64,000 nucleotides of DNA from Lawsonibacter asaccharolyticus (GCA_003112755.1 BFBT01000001.1:2480001-2544000); one strand, 5' to 3'. Shown: positions 7,670 to 17,107, numbered from the stretch's first letter. Notes: generated from the letters alone by a model not told the origin. A program made the numbers and translations.

Positions 7670-9763
7670 ATGAGTTGGGAAAGAATGACTGCTATGGGCC
7701 CGGCGGGGGAGAACAGATGGAGCCGTTGGCGGCGGCTGCTGGTCCCGTCCCTGTTTTTTGCTGGGGTCATCTACTATGAAGAACTGTTTTTGAAGCTGTT
7801 TTGTTTCCACGCCGTCACGCCGGTGGGGGCGCTGTTCACCCTGTTGTTCACCCTGCCCATCGCGATCCTGCTGGGACTGCTGTGCGGCGGGGTCGCCCCA
7901 CGAAAGGGGCGGGTGCTGCTGCTGGCAATGACCCTGCTGCTCTCCGTGTGGATGGGAGCCCAGAGCATCTATTATCACCTGTTCAAGACCTTCCTCACAG
8001 CTTTCTCCCTGACTAAGATGGGGATGGTGGCCGGTGCTTTCGGAGACATGGCGGTTGGGGAGATCCTGCTCAACTGGTTCCCCATCGCCATGATGGCGGT
8101 CCCCTTCGGACTGGCGGTGGTCCTCCGCCGGCGTCTGATCCCGGAGGAGGGCCCCATGTCCAGAAGGATGGGGGCACGGTGGGCCCTCCTGGCGGCGGTG
8201 GTCCAGCTGGCTGCCATGGGCATCGTGATGTGCTGCGGCGGGGGCTCCATGTCCCTGCGCTTCATCTATCTCCAGGCGGCGGTGCCGGAACTGGAGGTGC
8301 AGAACTTTGGGATGCTGACCCAGAACCAGCTGGAGCTGCGCAGAGTGCTCTTCGGGATTACCCCGGAGGACCAGAGCCTCCGGAAGGGGCAGGCGCTCCA
8401 CCTCTACCGGCCGGCCAGTGAGCCGGTAGAGGTGGAGTCCGCGGAGTATTCCTCCGCGGACTATCACATCTTGGACATCGATTTCGACCGGCTGATAGCG
8501 GAGGAGACAGACGAGGACCTGCTCCAGATGCACACCTATTTTTCCCAGCAGGTGCCCACAGCAAAAAATGAGTGGACGGGCTATTTTCAGGGAAAGAATT
8601 TGATCTGGATCGTGGCAGAGGGGTTCTGTACCCTGGCTATGGACCCGGAGCGCACTCCTGTGCTCTATGAGATGGCCCACTCTGGCTTTGTGTTTGACCA
8701 CTTCTACACCCCGCTGTGGGGGGTGTCCACCTCGGATGGGGAGTACACCACCACCACGGGGCTCATCCCAAAGTCCGGGGTGTGGAGCTACTCCCAGTCC
8801 GCAGGAAATTACATGCCCTTCGGTTTTGGAAACCAGTTCAGCCAGCTGGGCTACCGGACGATGGCCTTCCACGACTACCTCTATACCTACTATGACCGGG
8901 ATAAGTCCTTCCCCAACATGGGCTATGAGTACTATGCCCTGGGGCACGGGTTAGAACTGGAAGAGATCTGGCCTCCCTCTGACCTGGAGATGATGGAAGA
9001 GATCGTTCCCATGTTCGTGGACGAGGAGCAGTTTATGGTCTACTGCCTGACGGTGAGCGGCCATCTGAACTACACCTATGAGGAGAACGCCATGTCCCGC
9101 AGGCACTGGGACGAGGTGGCTGGCCTGCCGTACAGCGAGGGGCCCAAGGCATATCTGGCCTGTCAGATGGAGCTGGAACTGGCCATGGAGAGCCTGCTCA
9201 CCCAGCTGGAGGAGGCGGGCAGGCTGGATGACACCGTCATCGTCCTTTCAGGCGACCACTACCCCTACGGACTGACCGACGAGGAGTACAGTGAGCTGCT
9301 GGGCCGTCAAGTGGACCCCAACTTTGAGATATTCCAGAACACCCTGATTCTGTGGAACGCCCAGATGGAGGAGCCGGTGCGGGTGGAGAAGCTTTGCTCC
9401 AGCCTGGATGTAATGCCCACCCTGGCTAACCTGTTCGGCCTGGAGTATGACTCGCGGCTGATGGCGGGGCGGGATATCCTGTCTGACGAACCCGGGTTGG
9501 TGATCTTCTCGAATTACAGCTTCCTGACAGAGGAGGGGGCATACAACTCAGTGCTGGATGAGTTCCGGTCCTGGGACGGCTCCCCGCCGGACGAGGCGTA
9601 TGTGCAGAGCCAGATCGCCGAAGTGCAGAACCGGGTGGCCTATTCGGCCATGATCCTGGACCACGACTACTACCGGGTGGCCCTGAACGGGCCGCCCAGG
9701 GAGGAAGGCTCCCTGTTCAGTGCCCATCGGGAGCCCCAGCCGGACTCCGGCTGGCTGGACTGA
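7670..9763 (+). CDS. LTA synthase family sulfatase-fold membrane protein
   Basis: 697 residues. The first ~170 hold about five membrane segments; from ~310 a sulfatase/phosphatase-fold domain lies outside the membrane. This is the arrangement of lipoteichoic acid synthases and glycerol-phosphate transferases (LtaS, OpgB). STSDGEYTTTTGLIP aligns with the LtaS nucleophile region (KTSD), supplying the catalytic Thr/Ser. VLSGDHYPYGL near residue 525 matches the metal-binding Asp-His pair. The region between the membrane part and the sulfatase domain is longer than in B. subtilis LtaS. ATG with GGAGG 9 bases upstream. A strong terminator follows at 9769. The acceptor polymer is unknown. Confidence 0.85.
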   Translation: MSWERMTAMGPAGENRWSRWRRLLVPSLFFAGVIYYEELFLKLFCFHAVTPVGALFTLLFTLPIAILLGLLCGGVAPRKGRVLLLAMTLLLSVWMGAQSIYYHLFKTFLTAFSLTKMGMVAGAFGDMAVGEILLNWFPIAMMAVPFGLAVVLRRRLIPEEGPMSRRMGARWALLAAVVQLAAMGIVMCCGGGSMSLRFIYLQAAVPELEVQNFGMLTQNQLELRRVLFGITPEDQSLRKGQALHLYRPASEPVEVESAEYSSADYHILDIDFDRLIAEETDEDLLQMHTYFSQQVPTAKNEWTGYFQGKNLIWIVAEGFCTLAMDPERTPVLYEMAHSGFVFDHFYTPLWGVSTSDGEYTTTTGLIPKSGVWSYSQSAGNYMPFGFGNQFSQLGYRTMAFHDYLYTYYDRDKSFPNMGYEYYALGHGLELEEIWPPSDLEMMEEIVPMFVDEEQFMVYCLTVSGHLNYTYEENAMSRRHWDEVAGLPYSEGPKAYLACQMELELAMESLLTQLEEAGRLDDTVIVLSGDHYPYGLTDEEYSELLGRQVDPNFEIFQNTLILWNAQMEEPVRVEKLCSSLDVMPTLANLFGLEYDSRLMAGRDILSDEPGLVIFSNYSFLTEEGAYNSVLDEFRSWDGSPPDEAYVQSQIAEVQNRVAYSAMILDHDYYRVALNGPPREEGSLFSAHREPQPDSGWLD

Positions 9764-9768
9764 ATCCA

Positions 9769-9812
9769 AAAATGCCCGGCCCACTCAATGCGTTGAGCGG
9801 GCCGGGCATTTT
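9769..9812 (+). terminator. strong Rho-independent terminator
   Basis: A nearly perfect 20-bp stem (AAAATGCCCGGCCC then CTCAA) with a TGCG loop, ending in TTTT. It lies just after the sulfatase gene. Confidence 0.92.
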
Positions 9813-10106
9813 GTATGATGGGAACCGGACCATAGATGGGGGCCGGAGAGTCTTTGGTCTGTCTCCCGGGCAGGCTGTTGTCCGTGCGGGAGACAGTGGG
9901 CGCACCGCCGTGCGCCGGAGGTGAGACGCAGCCCGGGGAGAACGGGCCGCATACTCGGGGTTGGGAGGGGATGGAGCCCTCCGTGGATTCTGGAAGGGGA
10001 AAGCCGGATCGCTCCGACCACCCATAGAATACCATACCAGGAGGGAAAAACATCAAGAAATTTGAGACAAAGCGTGAACGAATTGTAAATTGCTATGGAA
10101 GAAAAA
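9813..10106. other. intergenic stretch without a recognisable gene
   Basis: About 290 bases between the terminator of the sulfatase gene and that of potD. I see no gene, promoter or repeat that I can support. Open frames in it read as shadows. Confidence 0.5.
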
Positions 10107-10130
10107 GGACCCAGCCTTCCGGCTGGGTCC
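10107..10130 (-). terminator. pot operon terminator
   Basis: Stem GGACCCAGCC/GGCTGGGTCC with a TTCC loop, 27 bases beyond the potD stop. On the minus strand it is followed by TTTTTC, giving a standard terminator. Confidence 0.88.
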
Positions 10131-10156
10131 AATGGTTTTTTTGAAGGGAGCTGAGC

Positions 10157-11242
10157 TCAGGAGAGAATGCCCAAATCGGTCCACAGGTCGTTGTAGAGGG
10201 TGCGGGTGTCTACCGGGCGCACCAGATAGGCCTCGCAGCGGTCCAGAACCTCCTGGGGGGCAGCCATGATCTCATAGCGCTCCATGTCCAGGGGTTCGCC
10301 ATAGGTCTCCTCGTAGTAGTCGGGATAGGAATCCAGGGCCTCCTGATTGGGGGAGGCGTACCAGATATAGTCCATATTTTTCAGGCTGGCATCGGTGGAA
10401 GCCATGAAGTTGATCCACTCATGAGCCTCATCCACATTCTCTGCGTTCTTAAGGATACACATGGCATCCACGAACCAGTTGGAGCCCTCCTCGGGGACCA
10501 CGTAGACCAGGTCCTCATTGTTCTCCAGCATGCTCAGGTAGTCGCCGGCATAGTAGGTGGCCACGGCGGCCTCGCCGGCCTCCATCTTGTCGAAGACCTC
10601 GTCCATGACCCATGCCTGATACACACCGGCCTTCTTGGCTTCAGCAAGCAGATCGTAGGCGGCCCGCAGCTCCTCCTCGCTGTCGGTGTTGACGGAGTAG
10701 CCCAGATCCATCAGTGCGATGCCCAGGGCATCCCGGGAGTTGTTGATCATCAGGACCTGGTCGGCATACTGGGGGTCAAACATGGCGTCCCAGCTGGTGA
10801 TGGGCTGGTCCACCATGGTGCTGTTGTAGATGATGCCCAGGGTGCCCCAGGTGTAGGGGACCGTATAGAGATTCTCCGGGTCATAGGACAGGTTCTTGAA
10901 CCGGTCGGCGATTTTGGAAAAGTTGGGGATCTTGTCGTAGTCCAGAGGCTGGAGCATGTCCTCCTCGATGAGCTGGGAGATCATATAGTCCGAGGGGACG
11001 ATCACATCGTAGCTGGTGCCGCCCAGAGTGAGAGAGGAGTAGAGCTCCTCGTTGCTGGGAGAGGTCTGGTAGTTGACTTCGATCCCGGTCGCCTCCTCAA
11101 ACTGCTGGATGAGGCTCTCATCAATATATTCACCCCAGCTGCACACGTTGACCACCCGCTTTTCGGTACCGGAGCCGGAGCAGCCAGCCAGCAGGCCGGC
11201 GGACAGGGACAGGGTAAGAATGAGGGAAAATGCTTTTTTCAA
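10157..11242 (-). CDS. potD: spermidine/putrescine ABC transporter, substrate-binding lipoprotein
   Basis: 361 residues. A lipoprotein signal peptide of 20 residues ends in LLAGC, so the mature protein is anchored by Cys21 to the outer face of the membrane. The rest is a type 2 periplasmic-binding fold of the PotD/PotF class: VNVCSWGEYIDESLIQQFEEATGIEV near the N-terminus, and a VPSDYMI segment around residue 95. Last gene of the potABCD operon, 58 bases after potC. It collects polyamines outside the cell. Polyamine preference (spermidine or putrescine) cannot be fixed without structure. Confidence 0.92.
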   Translation of the reverse strand: MKKAFSLILTLSLSAGLLAGCSGSGTEKRVVNVCSWGEYIDESLIQQFEEATGIEVNYQTSPSNEELYSSLTLGGTSYDVIVPSDYMISQLIEEDMLQPLDYDKIPNFSKIADRFKNLSYDPENLYTVPYTWGTLGIIYNSTMVDQPITSWDAMFDPQYADQVLMINNSRDALGIALMDLGYSVNTDSEEELRAAYDLLAEAKKAGVYQAWVMDEVFDKMEAGEAAVATYYAGDYLSMLENNEDLVYVVPEEGSNWFVDAMCILKNAENVDEAHEWINFMASTDASLKNMDYIWYASPNQEALDSYPDYYEETYGEPLDMERYEIMAAPQEVLDRCEAYLVRPVDTRTLYNDLWTDLGILS

Positions 11243-11300
11243 TGGATCATTCCTCCAATATTCTATGGTTTTCTATTTTCACGGCTGAAGGCCGCAAAAA

Positions 11301-12164
11301 TCAGCGGCGGAGCTTCCTGGCCGCCTTCTCCTGACTGGCCTCCCGCAGGTTGATGACGATCAGCAGGATGAGCACGGTGGCGAACAGCAGGGTGGAGATG
11401 GCGTTGACCTCCGGACTGATGCGTTTTTTGGTCATGGCGTAGATGCGCATGGCCAGGTTGGCGGTGGTGGAGCCGGCGGTGAAGTAGCTGATGACAAAGT
11501 CGTCCACCGACATGGTGAAGGCGATGAGCAGGCCGTTGACGATGCCCGGCTTGATCTCAGGCACCACCACCTTCCAGAAAGCCTGCATCCAGGTGCAGCC
11601 CAGGTCCTGGGCCGCGTCCACCAGGTTCTTGTCCATCTGCCGCAGCTTGGGCATGATGGACAGGATCACATAGGGGATGTTGAAGGTGATGTGGGCGATG
11701 AGCATGGTGCCGAAGCCCAGATAGAGCTTGGTGGGCAGATCGGTGCCCAGACTGGCGTTGATCCACTCCGCAGCCTGTCCCCACAGGGAGAAGGCTGCCA
11801 CAAAGAACAGACACATGCTCACACCGGTGACAATATCGGCGTTGACCATGGGTATATTGTTGATGGTCATCAGGGGACTGCGCCAGCGCCGCTTCATGTT
11901 GTAGAAGCCGATGGCGGCGAAGGTGCCCGCCACGGTAGCGATGACCGCCGCCAGGACGGAGACTGCCAAGGTGGTGTAGAAGGCGTCCAGGATCAGGTCA
12001 TCCCGAAGCAGCTCCCGATACCAGTCCAGGGTAAAGCCGGCCCATACCGAGCGGCTGCTGGAGTCGTTGAAGGAAAAGACGATGAGTACCAGAATGGGGG
12101 CGTAAAGGAACACAAAGACCAGCGCCATGGAGAGGCGGCGGAAGAGAGAGGCGGAACGGCTCAT
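11301..12164 (-). CDS. potC: spermidine/putrescine ABC transporter permease PotC
   Basis: 287 residues, six membrane helices, with the cytoplasmic EAA loop at about 183-205 (DAAQDLGCTWMQAFWKVVVPEI) that docks on the PotA ATPase. Belongs to the BinPDT permease family. Its start overlaps the potB stop by 4 bases. Together with PotB it forms the channel. Confidence 0.93.
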   Translation of the reverse strand: MSRSASLFRRLSMALVFVFLYAPILVLIVFSFNDSSSRSVWAGFTLDWYRELLRDDLILDAFYTTLAVSVLAAVIATVAGTFAAIGFYNMKRRWRSPLMTINNIPMVNADIVTGVSMCLFFVAAFSLWGQAAEWINASLGTDLPTKLYLGFGTMLIAHITFNIPYVILSIMPKLRQMDKNLVDAAQDLGCTWMQAFWKVVVPEIKPGIVNGLLIAFTMSVDDFVISYFTAGSTTANLAMRIYAMTKKRISPEVNAISTLLFATVLILLIVINLREASQEKAARKLRR

Positions 12165-13018
12165 AGCATCACCGCCTGTTCCTCGCCCTCACCGAAGCGA
12201 TTCATTACCGACATGCAGATGACCACGATCACCATCATCACCAGCGCCACGGCGGAGCCCAGATAGGGGTTATAGGCCGAGCCCTTGAACTGCATCTCAA
12301 TCAGGTTGCCCAGCAGAAGATGCTTGCCGCCCCCCAGCAGATGGGAGATGGCGAAGGTGGACACCGCAGGGACGAACACCATGGTGATGCCCGAGAGGAC
12401 CCCAGGCAGGGACAGGGGCAGGGTCACACGGCGGAACACCGTGACCGAATCGGCCCCCAGGTCCCGGGCGGCCTCGATCAGCCGGTGGTCCAGCTTGACG
12501 ATGACCGAGTAGATGGGCAGGATCATGAAGGGCAGGAAGTTGTACACCATGCCCAGCACCACCGCGCCCTGGGTGTTGATCATTTTGAAATACTCGATCT
12601 CCGTGCCAAAGAGGCCGTTGATGAGGTCGAACAGGCCGATAGCGTCAAAAAAACGGTTGAGCAGGCCGGTGTTCTCCAGGATGGACATCCAGGCGTAGGT
12701 GCGCAGCAGGAAATTCATCCACATGGGCAGCATGATGAGCATCATGGCCACCCGCTGGAAGCCGGCTCCCTCCCGGGCCAGGAAACAGGAAATGGGGTAG
12801 CCCACCAACAGGCAGATCACGGTGGCGATGAGGGCCAGCTTGAAGGACCGGGTGAAGACCACCGCGTAGTCCCAGATGCGGGCGAAGTTGTCCAGGGTGA
12901 AGCCGCCTCCGGCGGAAGAAAAGGCATAGACCACCACCATCAGAATGGGGATGACCACAAAGATGGCCATCCAGACCACATAGGGGATGGAAAACAGGGA
13001 GAGCTTATTCCGCTTCAT
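12161..13018 (-). CDS. potB: spermidine/putrescine ABC transporter permease PotB
   Basis: 285 residues from the ATG at 13018 ([20 protein letters not shown]). Six membrane segments, with the EAA loop [20 protein letters not shown] about residue 175-195. The frame is open further upstream to 13108, but that part runs inside potA and reads as low-complexity. The start overlaps the end of potA by 14 bases. Confidence 0.92.
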   Translation of the reverse strand: MKRNKLSLFSIPYVVWMAIFVVIPILMVVVYAFSSAGGGFTLDNFARIWDYAVVFTRSFKLALIATVICLLVGYPISCFLAREGAGFQRVAMMLIMLPMWMNFLLRTYAWMSILENTGLLNRFFDAIGLFDLINGLFGTEIEYFKMINTQGAVVLGMVYNFLPFMILPIYSVIVKLDHRLIEAARDLGADSVTVFRRVTLPLSLPGVLSGITMVFVPAVSTFAISHLLGGGKHLLLGNLIEMQFKGSAYNPYLGSAVALVMMVIVVICMSVMNRFGEGEEQAVML

Positions 13019-14213
13019 CTCCGGCCTCCTCCCCCTCTGCCTCCTCGGGGTCATAGGCGGCGTCGCTGATCTCGTCATACTCCTCGCTGTAAGAGGAGTA
13101 GTCTCCAAACATGCCGGAGTAATGGCTCTTCTTCATCACGTGGAAGCCGTCGGGATCGATCTTGATGCCGATACGGCTGCCCACCGGGGACAGGTCCGTG
13201 GTCTGGATCAGCCATTTGAAGCCATAGAAGTCTACGATGATGTCATACTGCATCCCCTTGAAGGTGACGGAGGTGACGGTCCCCTTCAGCTGGCCCTGCT
13301 CCTCTGGCACGATGTCCACATCCTCGGGGCGGATGACCACGTCCACCGGCTCGTTGGGGGCAAAGCCCTTGTCCAGGCACTGGAAACGGCGGTTGAAGAT
13401 CTCCACCACGCCATCGGTGCGCATAATGCCGTCGATGATGTTGGACTCGCCGATGAAGTCGGCCACAAAGGCATTCTGAGGCTCGTTGTAGATGTCCTCC
13501 GGGGTGCCGATCTGCTGGATCTGCCCCTTGTCCATCACTACCACCGTGTCCGACATGGACAGGGCCTCCTCCTGGTCGTGGGTGACATAGATGAAGGTGA
13601 TGCCCATGGCTTGCTGGATGCGCTTAAGTTCGTTCTGCATGTCTTTGCGCAGCCGCATATCCAGCGCCCCCAGAGGCTCATCCAGCAGCAGCACCTTGGG
13701 ACGGTTCACCAGGGCGCGGGCAATGGCCACCCGCTGCTGCTGTCCACCGGACAGGGAAGACACAGAGCGCTTCTCAAACCCCTTCAGGTTGACGACATCC
13801 AGCATCTCCATGACCCGCTCCTGGATCTCCTTCTCAGTGAGCTTGACTTTTTGACGACGGATGACCTTTCCCTTCTCGTCCCGCTCCTCCTTCGCCTTGG
13901 GGATGCGCAGGCCGAAGGCGATGTTTTCAAAGACATTCAGGTGGGGAAACAGAGCGTATCTCTGAAATACTGTATTGATGGCCCGTTTGTGCGCCGGGAC
14001 AGCATTGATCCTCACACCGTCAAAAAATACGTCGCCAGCGGTGGGCGTCTGGAAACCACCGATAATGCGCAGAGTGGTGGTCTTGCCGCATCCACTGGGA
14101 CCGAGCAGTGTGAGGAACTCCTTGTCATGGATATTCAGCGTAATGTTATCGAGCACGACCTCGTCGTCAAACGCCATGGTGCAGTCCACCAGGCGGATCA
14201 ACTCCTTGGACAT
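13005..14213 (-). CDS. potA: spermidine/putrescine ABC transporter ATP-binding protein
   Basis: 402 residues from the ATG at 14213, which has GGGAGG 5 bases upstream. Walker A is GPSGCGKTT near residue 39, the signature LSGGQQQR about 155, and Walker [12 protein letters not shown] about 173. A short helical insert rich in Lys and Glu (about 110-135) precedes the signature. The C-terminal half is a TOBE domain ([11 protein letters not shown]). The last 35 or so residues are very acidic ([20 protein letters not shown]), unlike E. coli PotA. Energises PotBC. First gene of the operon, behind a consensus promoter at 14335-14363. Confidence 0.95.
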   Translation of the reverse strand: MSKELIRLVDCTMAFDDEVVLDNITLNIHDKEFLTLLGPSGCGKTTTLRIIGGFQTPTAGDVFFDGVRINAVPAHKRAINTVFQRYALFPHLNVFENIAFGLRIPKAKEERDEKGKVIRRQKVKLTEKEIQERVMEMLDVVNLKGFEKRSVSSLSGGQQQRVAIARALVNRPKVLLLDEPLGALDMRLRKDMQNELKRIQQAMGITFIYVTHDQEEALSMSDTVVVMDKGQIQQIGTPEDIYNEPQNAFVADFIGESNIIDGIMRTDGVVEIFNRRFQCLDKGFAPNEPVDVVIRPEDVDIVPEEQGQLKGTVTSVTFKGMQYDIIVDFYGFKWLIQTTDLSPVGSRIGIKIDPDGFHVMKKSHYSGMFGDYSSYSEEYDEISDAAYDPEEAEGEEAGDEAE

Positions 14214-14334
14214 GTATCCTCCCCCATTTCCTTTCAACTTACAGCTTGTCAGCTCCCTCGGTCTCATTCCCGCCGCTGTCCGCAGCAGAGGGACAGCTGG
14301 AGGTCCCGGCGGGGATTCACAGATAGCGAGATAC

Positions 14335-14363
14335 ACTATATCCGCTTACCGATAAAATGTCAA
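14335..14363 (-). promoter_or_regulatory. pot operon promoter
   Basis: On the minus strand a perfect TTGACA, 17 bases, then TATAGT. A leader of about 120 bases follows, which contains complementary GC-rich arms; I could not assign it to a known riboswitch class. Confidence 0.88.
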
Positions 14364-14482
14364 TGGATTTTGTCGAAAATCTCGGTGAAATCCCCCCGCC
14401 GGAAAACCGGGAAAGCCCGGCCGGGGCAAGGAAAACTGGGGGTGCGCCGGAGTGAGGGGAGATCCCGGCGGACCGGCGGGGA

Positions 14483-15451
14483 TCACAGGGAAAAGCCGGG
14501 AAAATATTCCGTCACGAAGTCCACCTGCTCCACCTGGAACTGCTGTCCGTCCAGAGGAGCCAGCGCCCCGGCGTCGGTAGTGAAGCAGAACTCCAGCCGG
14601 TAGGAGTACAGGGCCTGATAGCTGCGGCCGTAGCGCTTGTTCTGCCGCTCGCTGCCATATTTGCCGTCTCCCAGCAGGGGGTGCCCGGCGGCGGCGAACT
14701 GGGCCCGGATCTGGTGGGTGCGCCCGGTGATGAGCTGGCAGCGCACCAGGGAGAGCCCGTTCCGGACGGCCAGGGTCTCGTACAGTGTGACGGCCGTCTT
14801 GGCCCCCGGCCTGGGACGGCTGCTCACGGTGACCTGTTTTTTTGCCTCATCTTTCAGAATGTAGCCCTCCAGCCGGCCCGCGGGGCGCGGGAGAGTTCCG
14901 TGGACTATGCAGAGGTAGTATTTTTTCAGCTCACGGTCCCGGATCTTCTGGTTCATCACCCGAAGTCCCTCCGCCGTTTTGGCGGCGATGACGATGCCCC
15001 CGGTGTTCCGGTCGATACGGTTGCACAGGGCGGGGGCAAAGGCCCCCTCCTGGTAGGGGGACCACTCCTTTTTCTGGTAGAGGTAGGCCTGGATGTGGGT
15101 GATGAGTGTGTTGACCCGCTCCGTCTCGTCGGGGTGGACCACCAGGCCGGGGCGCTTGTCCACTAGAAGGATGTGCTCATCCTCATAAAGGATCGTGAGT
15201 TTGGGCTGGTAGAGGGAGAGAAAGGCGTTTTCCGGTGTGGGGGTCTGGAAAAACTCGTCGTTGATATAAAGCTGGAGCAAGTCCCCCTGGACCAGACGCA
15301 CGTCCCGCTTTGCCCCCCTGCCGTTGAGCTTGACCCGCTTGAGACGGATGTACTTCTGGGCCAGCGGGGCGGGGAGGAGGGGGAGGGTCTTGGCCAGCCA
15401 GCGGTCCAGGCGCTGTCCAGCGTCGTTCGTTCCAACGATAAATTCCTTCAT
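14483..15451 (-). CDS. RluA-family RNA pseudouridine synthase
   Basis: 322 residues: an N-terminal S4 RNA-binding domain (~1-75, QKYIRLKRVKLNGRGAK) followed by the pseudouridine synthase core. The catalytic Asp is in RIDRNTGGIVIAAKT near residue 140, and GRTHQIRAQFAAAGHPLLGD is the C-terminal family motif. The start at 15451 (MKEFIVGTNDAGQRLDRWL) follows the conserved N-terminus; the Shine-Dalgarno there is weak. RluA-type enzymes modify 23S rRNA or tRNA; which site is unclear. It is separated from the pot promoter by about 120 bases. Confidence 0.92.
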   Translation of the reverse strand: MKEFIVGTNDAGQRLDRWLAKTLPLLPAPLAQKYIRLKRVKLNGRGAKRDVRLVQGDLLQLYINDEFFQTPTPENAFLSLYQPKLTILYEDEHILLVDKRPGLVVHPDETERVNTLITHIQAYLYQKKEWSPYQEGAFAPALCNRIDRNTGGIVIAAKTAEGLRVMNQKIRDRELKKYYLCIVHGTLPRPAGRLEGYILKDEAKKQVTVSSRPRPGAKTAVTLYETLAVRNGLSLVRCQLITGRTHQIRAQFAAAGHPLLGDGKYGSERQNKRYGRSYQALYSYRLEFCFTTDAGALAPLDGQQFQVEQVDFVTEYFPGFSL

Positions 15452-15599
15452 GGGGCAAGTCGGTCCCTTCCACAGTATTGAGCGTGTGATATCCTGCCAC
15501 CATTCCACCATATTCTTGTTTTTTTGTCAATCCCGATTTCGCCCGGCGGGCCGGCGGGGCGCCGCAAAAAAAATTTTTTCCTCAAATGCAAAAAAGTAT

Positions 15600-15628
15600 T
15601 TGACATTATTCCCCGATTTGTTTATAAT
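15600..15628 (+). promoter_or_regulatory. consensus promoter of the DUF177-rpmF operon
   Basis: TTGACA, 17 bases, TATAAT: both elements perfect, 55 bases before the DUF177 start. Confidence 0.92.
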
Positions 15629-15682
15629 ACTCGCTGTACCATTCTGCGAGTATGGGGTCCATACCCCGGAGGGAGGTTCCAT

Positions 15683-16183
15683 ATGCGGCTGGATCTGAAG
15701 GACATCATCCACGTTCCGGGCGCGTCCAAGGACTTCCAATTTCAGCTGGACCTGTCCCAGCTGGAGTTTTATGGCTCCCATCCCATCAGCCGGCCGGTAG
15801 AGGCCGCGGGCACCGTGACCAACCACGCCGGGGCCTTGGAGCTGACGGGCACGGCCCGCTCCCTTCTGGACCTGGCCTGCGACCGCTGCGGGAAGGAATT
15901 TTCCCGGGAAAAGGCGGTGCCTTTGGACTGCCTCCTGGCCGATGAGCTGGAGGACGAGGAGAACGACGAGATCGTGCTCCTGGAGGGCAGCGAGGTGGAT
16001 CTGGACGAGCTGGTGACCACGGCTTTCGTCCTCGCAATGGATACAAAGAACCTTTGCTCAGAAGACTGCAAAGGGCTGTGCGCCAAGTGCGGAGCAGACC
16101 TGAACCTGGGTCCGTGCGGGTGCAGACCTGAAGTGGATCCACGATTGGCGGCGCTTGCGCAGCTGTTGGATGATGAAAACTGA
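15683..16183 (+). CDS. DUF177 (YceD-like) protein
   Basis: 166 residues. The YceD family is nearly always next to rpmF, as here, and its members are linked to 23S rRNA processing and ribosomal protein synthesis. Four Cys near the middle and end (LACDRCGKEF, then CSEDCKGLCAKCGADLN) suggest a zinc site. The ATG at 15683 follows GGAGGGAGG with a good spacing and sits after the consensus promoter. A hairpin at 16196-16221 separates it from rpmF. Confidence 0.88.
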   Translation: MRLDLKDIIHVPGASKDFQFQLDLSQLEFYGSHPISRPVEAAGTVTNHAGALELTGTARSLLDLACDRCGKEFSREKAVPLDCLLADELEDEENDEIVLLEGSEVDLDELVTTAFVLAMDTKNLCSEDCKGLCAKCGADLNLGPCGCRPEVDPRLAALAQLLDDEN

Positions 16184-16195
16184 GTAGTCCGAGAA

Positions 16196-16221
16196 GTGCC
16201 TGCGGGAGGAACGCAGGGCAC
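16196..16221 (+). other. hairpin with a Shine-Dalgarno-like loop upstream of rpmF
   Basis: GTGCCTGCG pairs with CGCAGGGCAC (one bulged G) around a GGAGGAA loop, just before the true ribosome-binding site of rpmF (AAGGAGGTG). Possibly a post-transcriptional control element; no more can be said. Confidence 0.4.
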
Positions 16222-16244
16222 GTAAACCGAAGGAGGTGTCACCA

Positions 16245-16430
16245 ATGGCGGTTCCCAAAGGAAAAGTTTCGAAGGCCAGACGCGATAAGCGGCGCAGCTC
16301 CCACTGGAAGCTGGAGACTCCCGGTATCGTGACCTGCCCCAAGTGCGGTGCCTATCGGCTGCCCCACCGGATGTGCAAGTCCTGCCTGACCTATAATGGC
16401 CGCGAGTTCGGCCAGGTCGAAGCCCAGTAA
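16245..16430 (+). CDS. rpmF: 50S ribosomal protein L32
   Basis: 61 residues. MAVPKGKVSKARRDKRRS is the standard L32 start, and two zinc ligand pairs (CPKCG and CKSC) are both intact, so this is the zinc-bound form. AAGGAGGTG lies 7 bases before the ATG. It is followed at once by a strong terminator. Confidence 0.97.
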   Translation: MAVPKGKVSKARRDKRRSSHWKLETPGIVTCPKCGAYRLPHRMCKSCLTYNGREFGQVEAQ

Positions 16431-16431
16431 T

Positions 16432-16470
16432 AAAAAAAGACGCTGTGTGCAAACACAGCGTCTTTTTTTT
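16432..16470 (+). terminator. rpmF terminator
   Basis: Stem GACGCTGTGT/ACACAGCGTC with a GCAA loop, extended by a run of A on the left and T on the right. Confidence 0.95.
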
Positions 16471-16700
16471 GTCCTGCTGGCTCCAACAAAATTTCCCCCT
16501 GGATTTTGCATCGGGGAGAAGGCAGGAAAGTTTGGAAGGAGTGGTACGCCTGAAAGAGAAGAAACAGATCCCGTGGAGACGCTGGACCGGACAAGCGTCA
16601 AAAGAGATGAGATCCTGCTGGGAGGCAGTTTTCTATGGGGAAAACTGGGAGGATCCAGACTCTGGGGACAACAAAAGGGTGCTGGGCAATGAAAAATTTC

Positions 16701-16728
16701 TTGAAATCCCGGGGAAATGCGGTACAAT
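16701..16728 (+). promoter_or_regulatory. HIT gene promoter
   Basis: TTGAAA, 16 bases, TACAAT, followed about 30 bases later by the ATG of the HIT gene. Confidence 0.75.
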
Positions 16729-16760
16729 GGTCTTATATGACAAACAAAGGAGGTCCCCCA

Positions 16761-17099
16761 ATGTCCGATTGTCTGTTCTGTAAGATCGTCGCGGGAGAGA
16801 TCCCGTCCAACAAGGTGTATGAGGACGAGCAGTGCTTCGCCTTCTATGACATCGATCCCCAGGCGCCCACCCACTTCCTGGTCATCCCCAAGGCCCACAT
16901 CGCCTCCGCTGCCGAGGTGACGGCGGAAAACAGCGGGGCGGTGGCCCACATCTTTGAGGTCATTGCCAAGGTGGCCAGGGAGCTGGGACTGGACAGCTAC
17001 CGCATCGTCTCCAACATCGGGGAGCAGGCGGGGCAGAGTGTAAAGCATCTGCATTTCCATGTACTGTCCGGCCGGGATATGACTTGGCCTCCGGGCTGA
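16761..17099 (+). CDS. HIT family nucleotide-binding protein (Hint-like)
   Basis: 112 residues, the normal size of Hint proteins. CLFCKIVAGEIPS near the N-terminus is the zinc-type entry, and the catalytic triad motif is in SVKHLHFHVLSGR (His-x-His-x-His). Family members hydrolyse AMP-lysine or other nucleoside phosphoramidates. AAAGGAGG lies upstream of the ATG. The last 79 bases of the gene are duplicated 231 bases downstream (17252-17338), and the gene shown here ends normally at TGA. Confidence 0.93.
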   Translation: MSDCLFCKIVAGEIPSNKVYEDEQCFAFYDIDPQAPTHFLVIPKAHIASAAEVTAENSGAVAHIFEVIAKVARELGLDSYRIVSNIGEQAGQSVKHLHFHVLSGRDMTWPPG

Positions 17100-17107
17100 G
17101 AGGAGCC
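17021..17107 (+). repeat. direct repeat, copy 1 (3' end of the HIT gene)
   Basis: 87 bases that include the last codons and stop of the HIT gene, repeated at 17252-17338 with a single C/T difference. Confidence 0.95.

Larger units (their letters stand above)
16431..16760. other. intergenic region between rpmF and the HIT gene
   Basis: About 330 bases: the rpmF terminator, then some 230 bases in which I see no gene, then the HIT promoter at 16701. Frames here lack credible ribosome-binding sites. Confidence 0.5.

Noticed and set aside
7416..7673. Two small open frames before the LTA-synthase-like gene
   Set aside because: They run through the promoter at 7536-7564, have no family features, and lack credible ribosome-binding sites.
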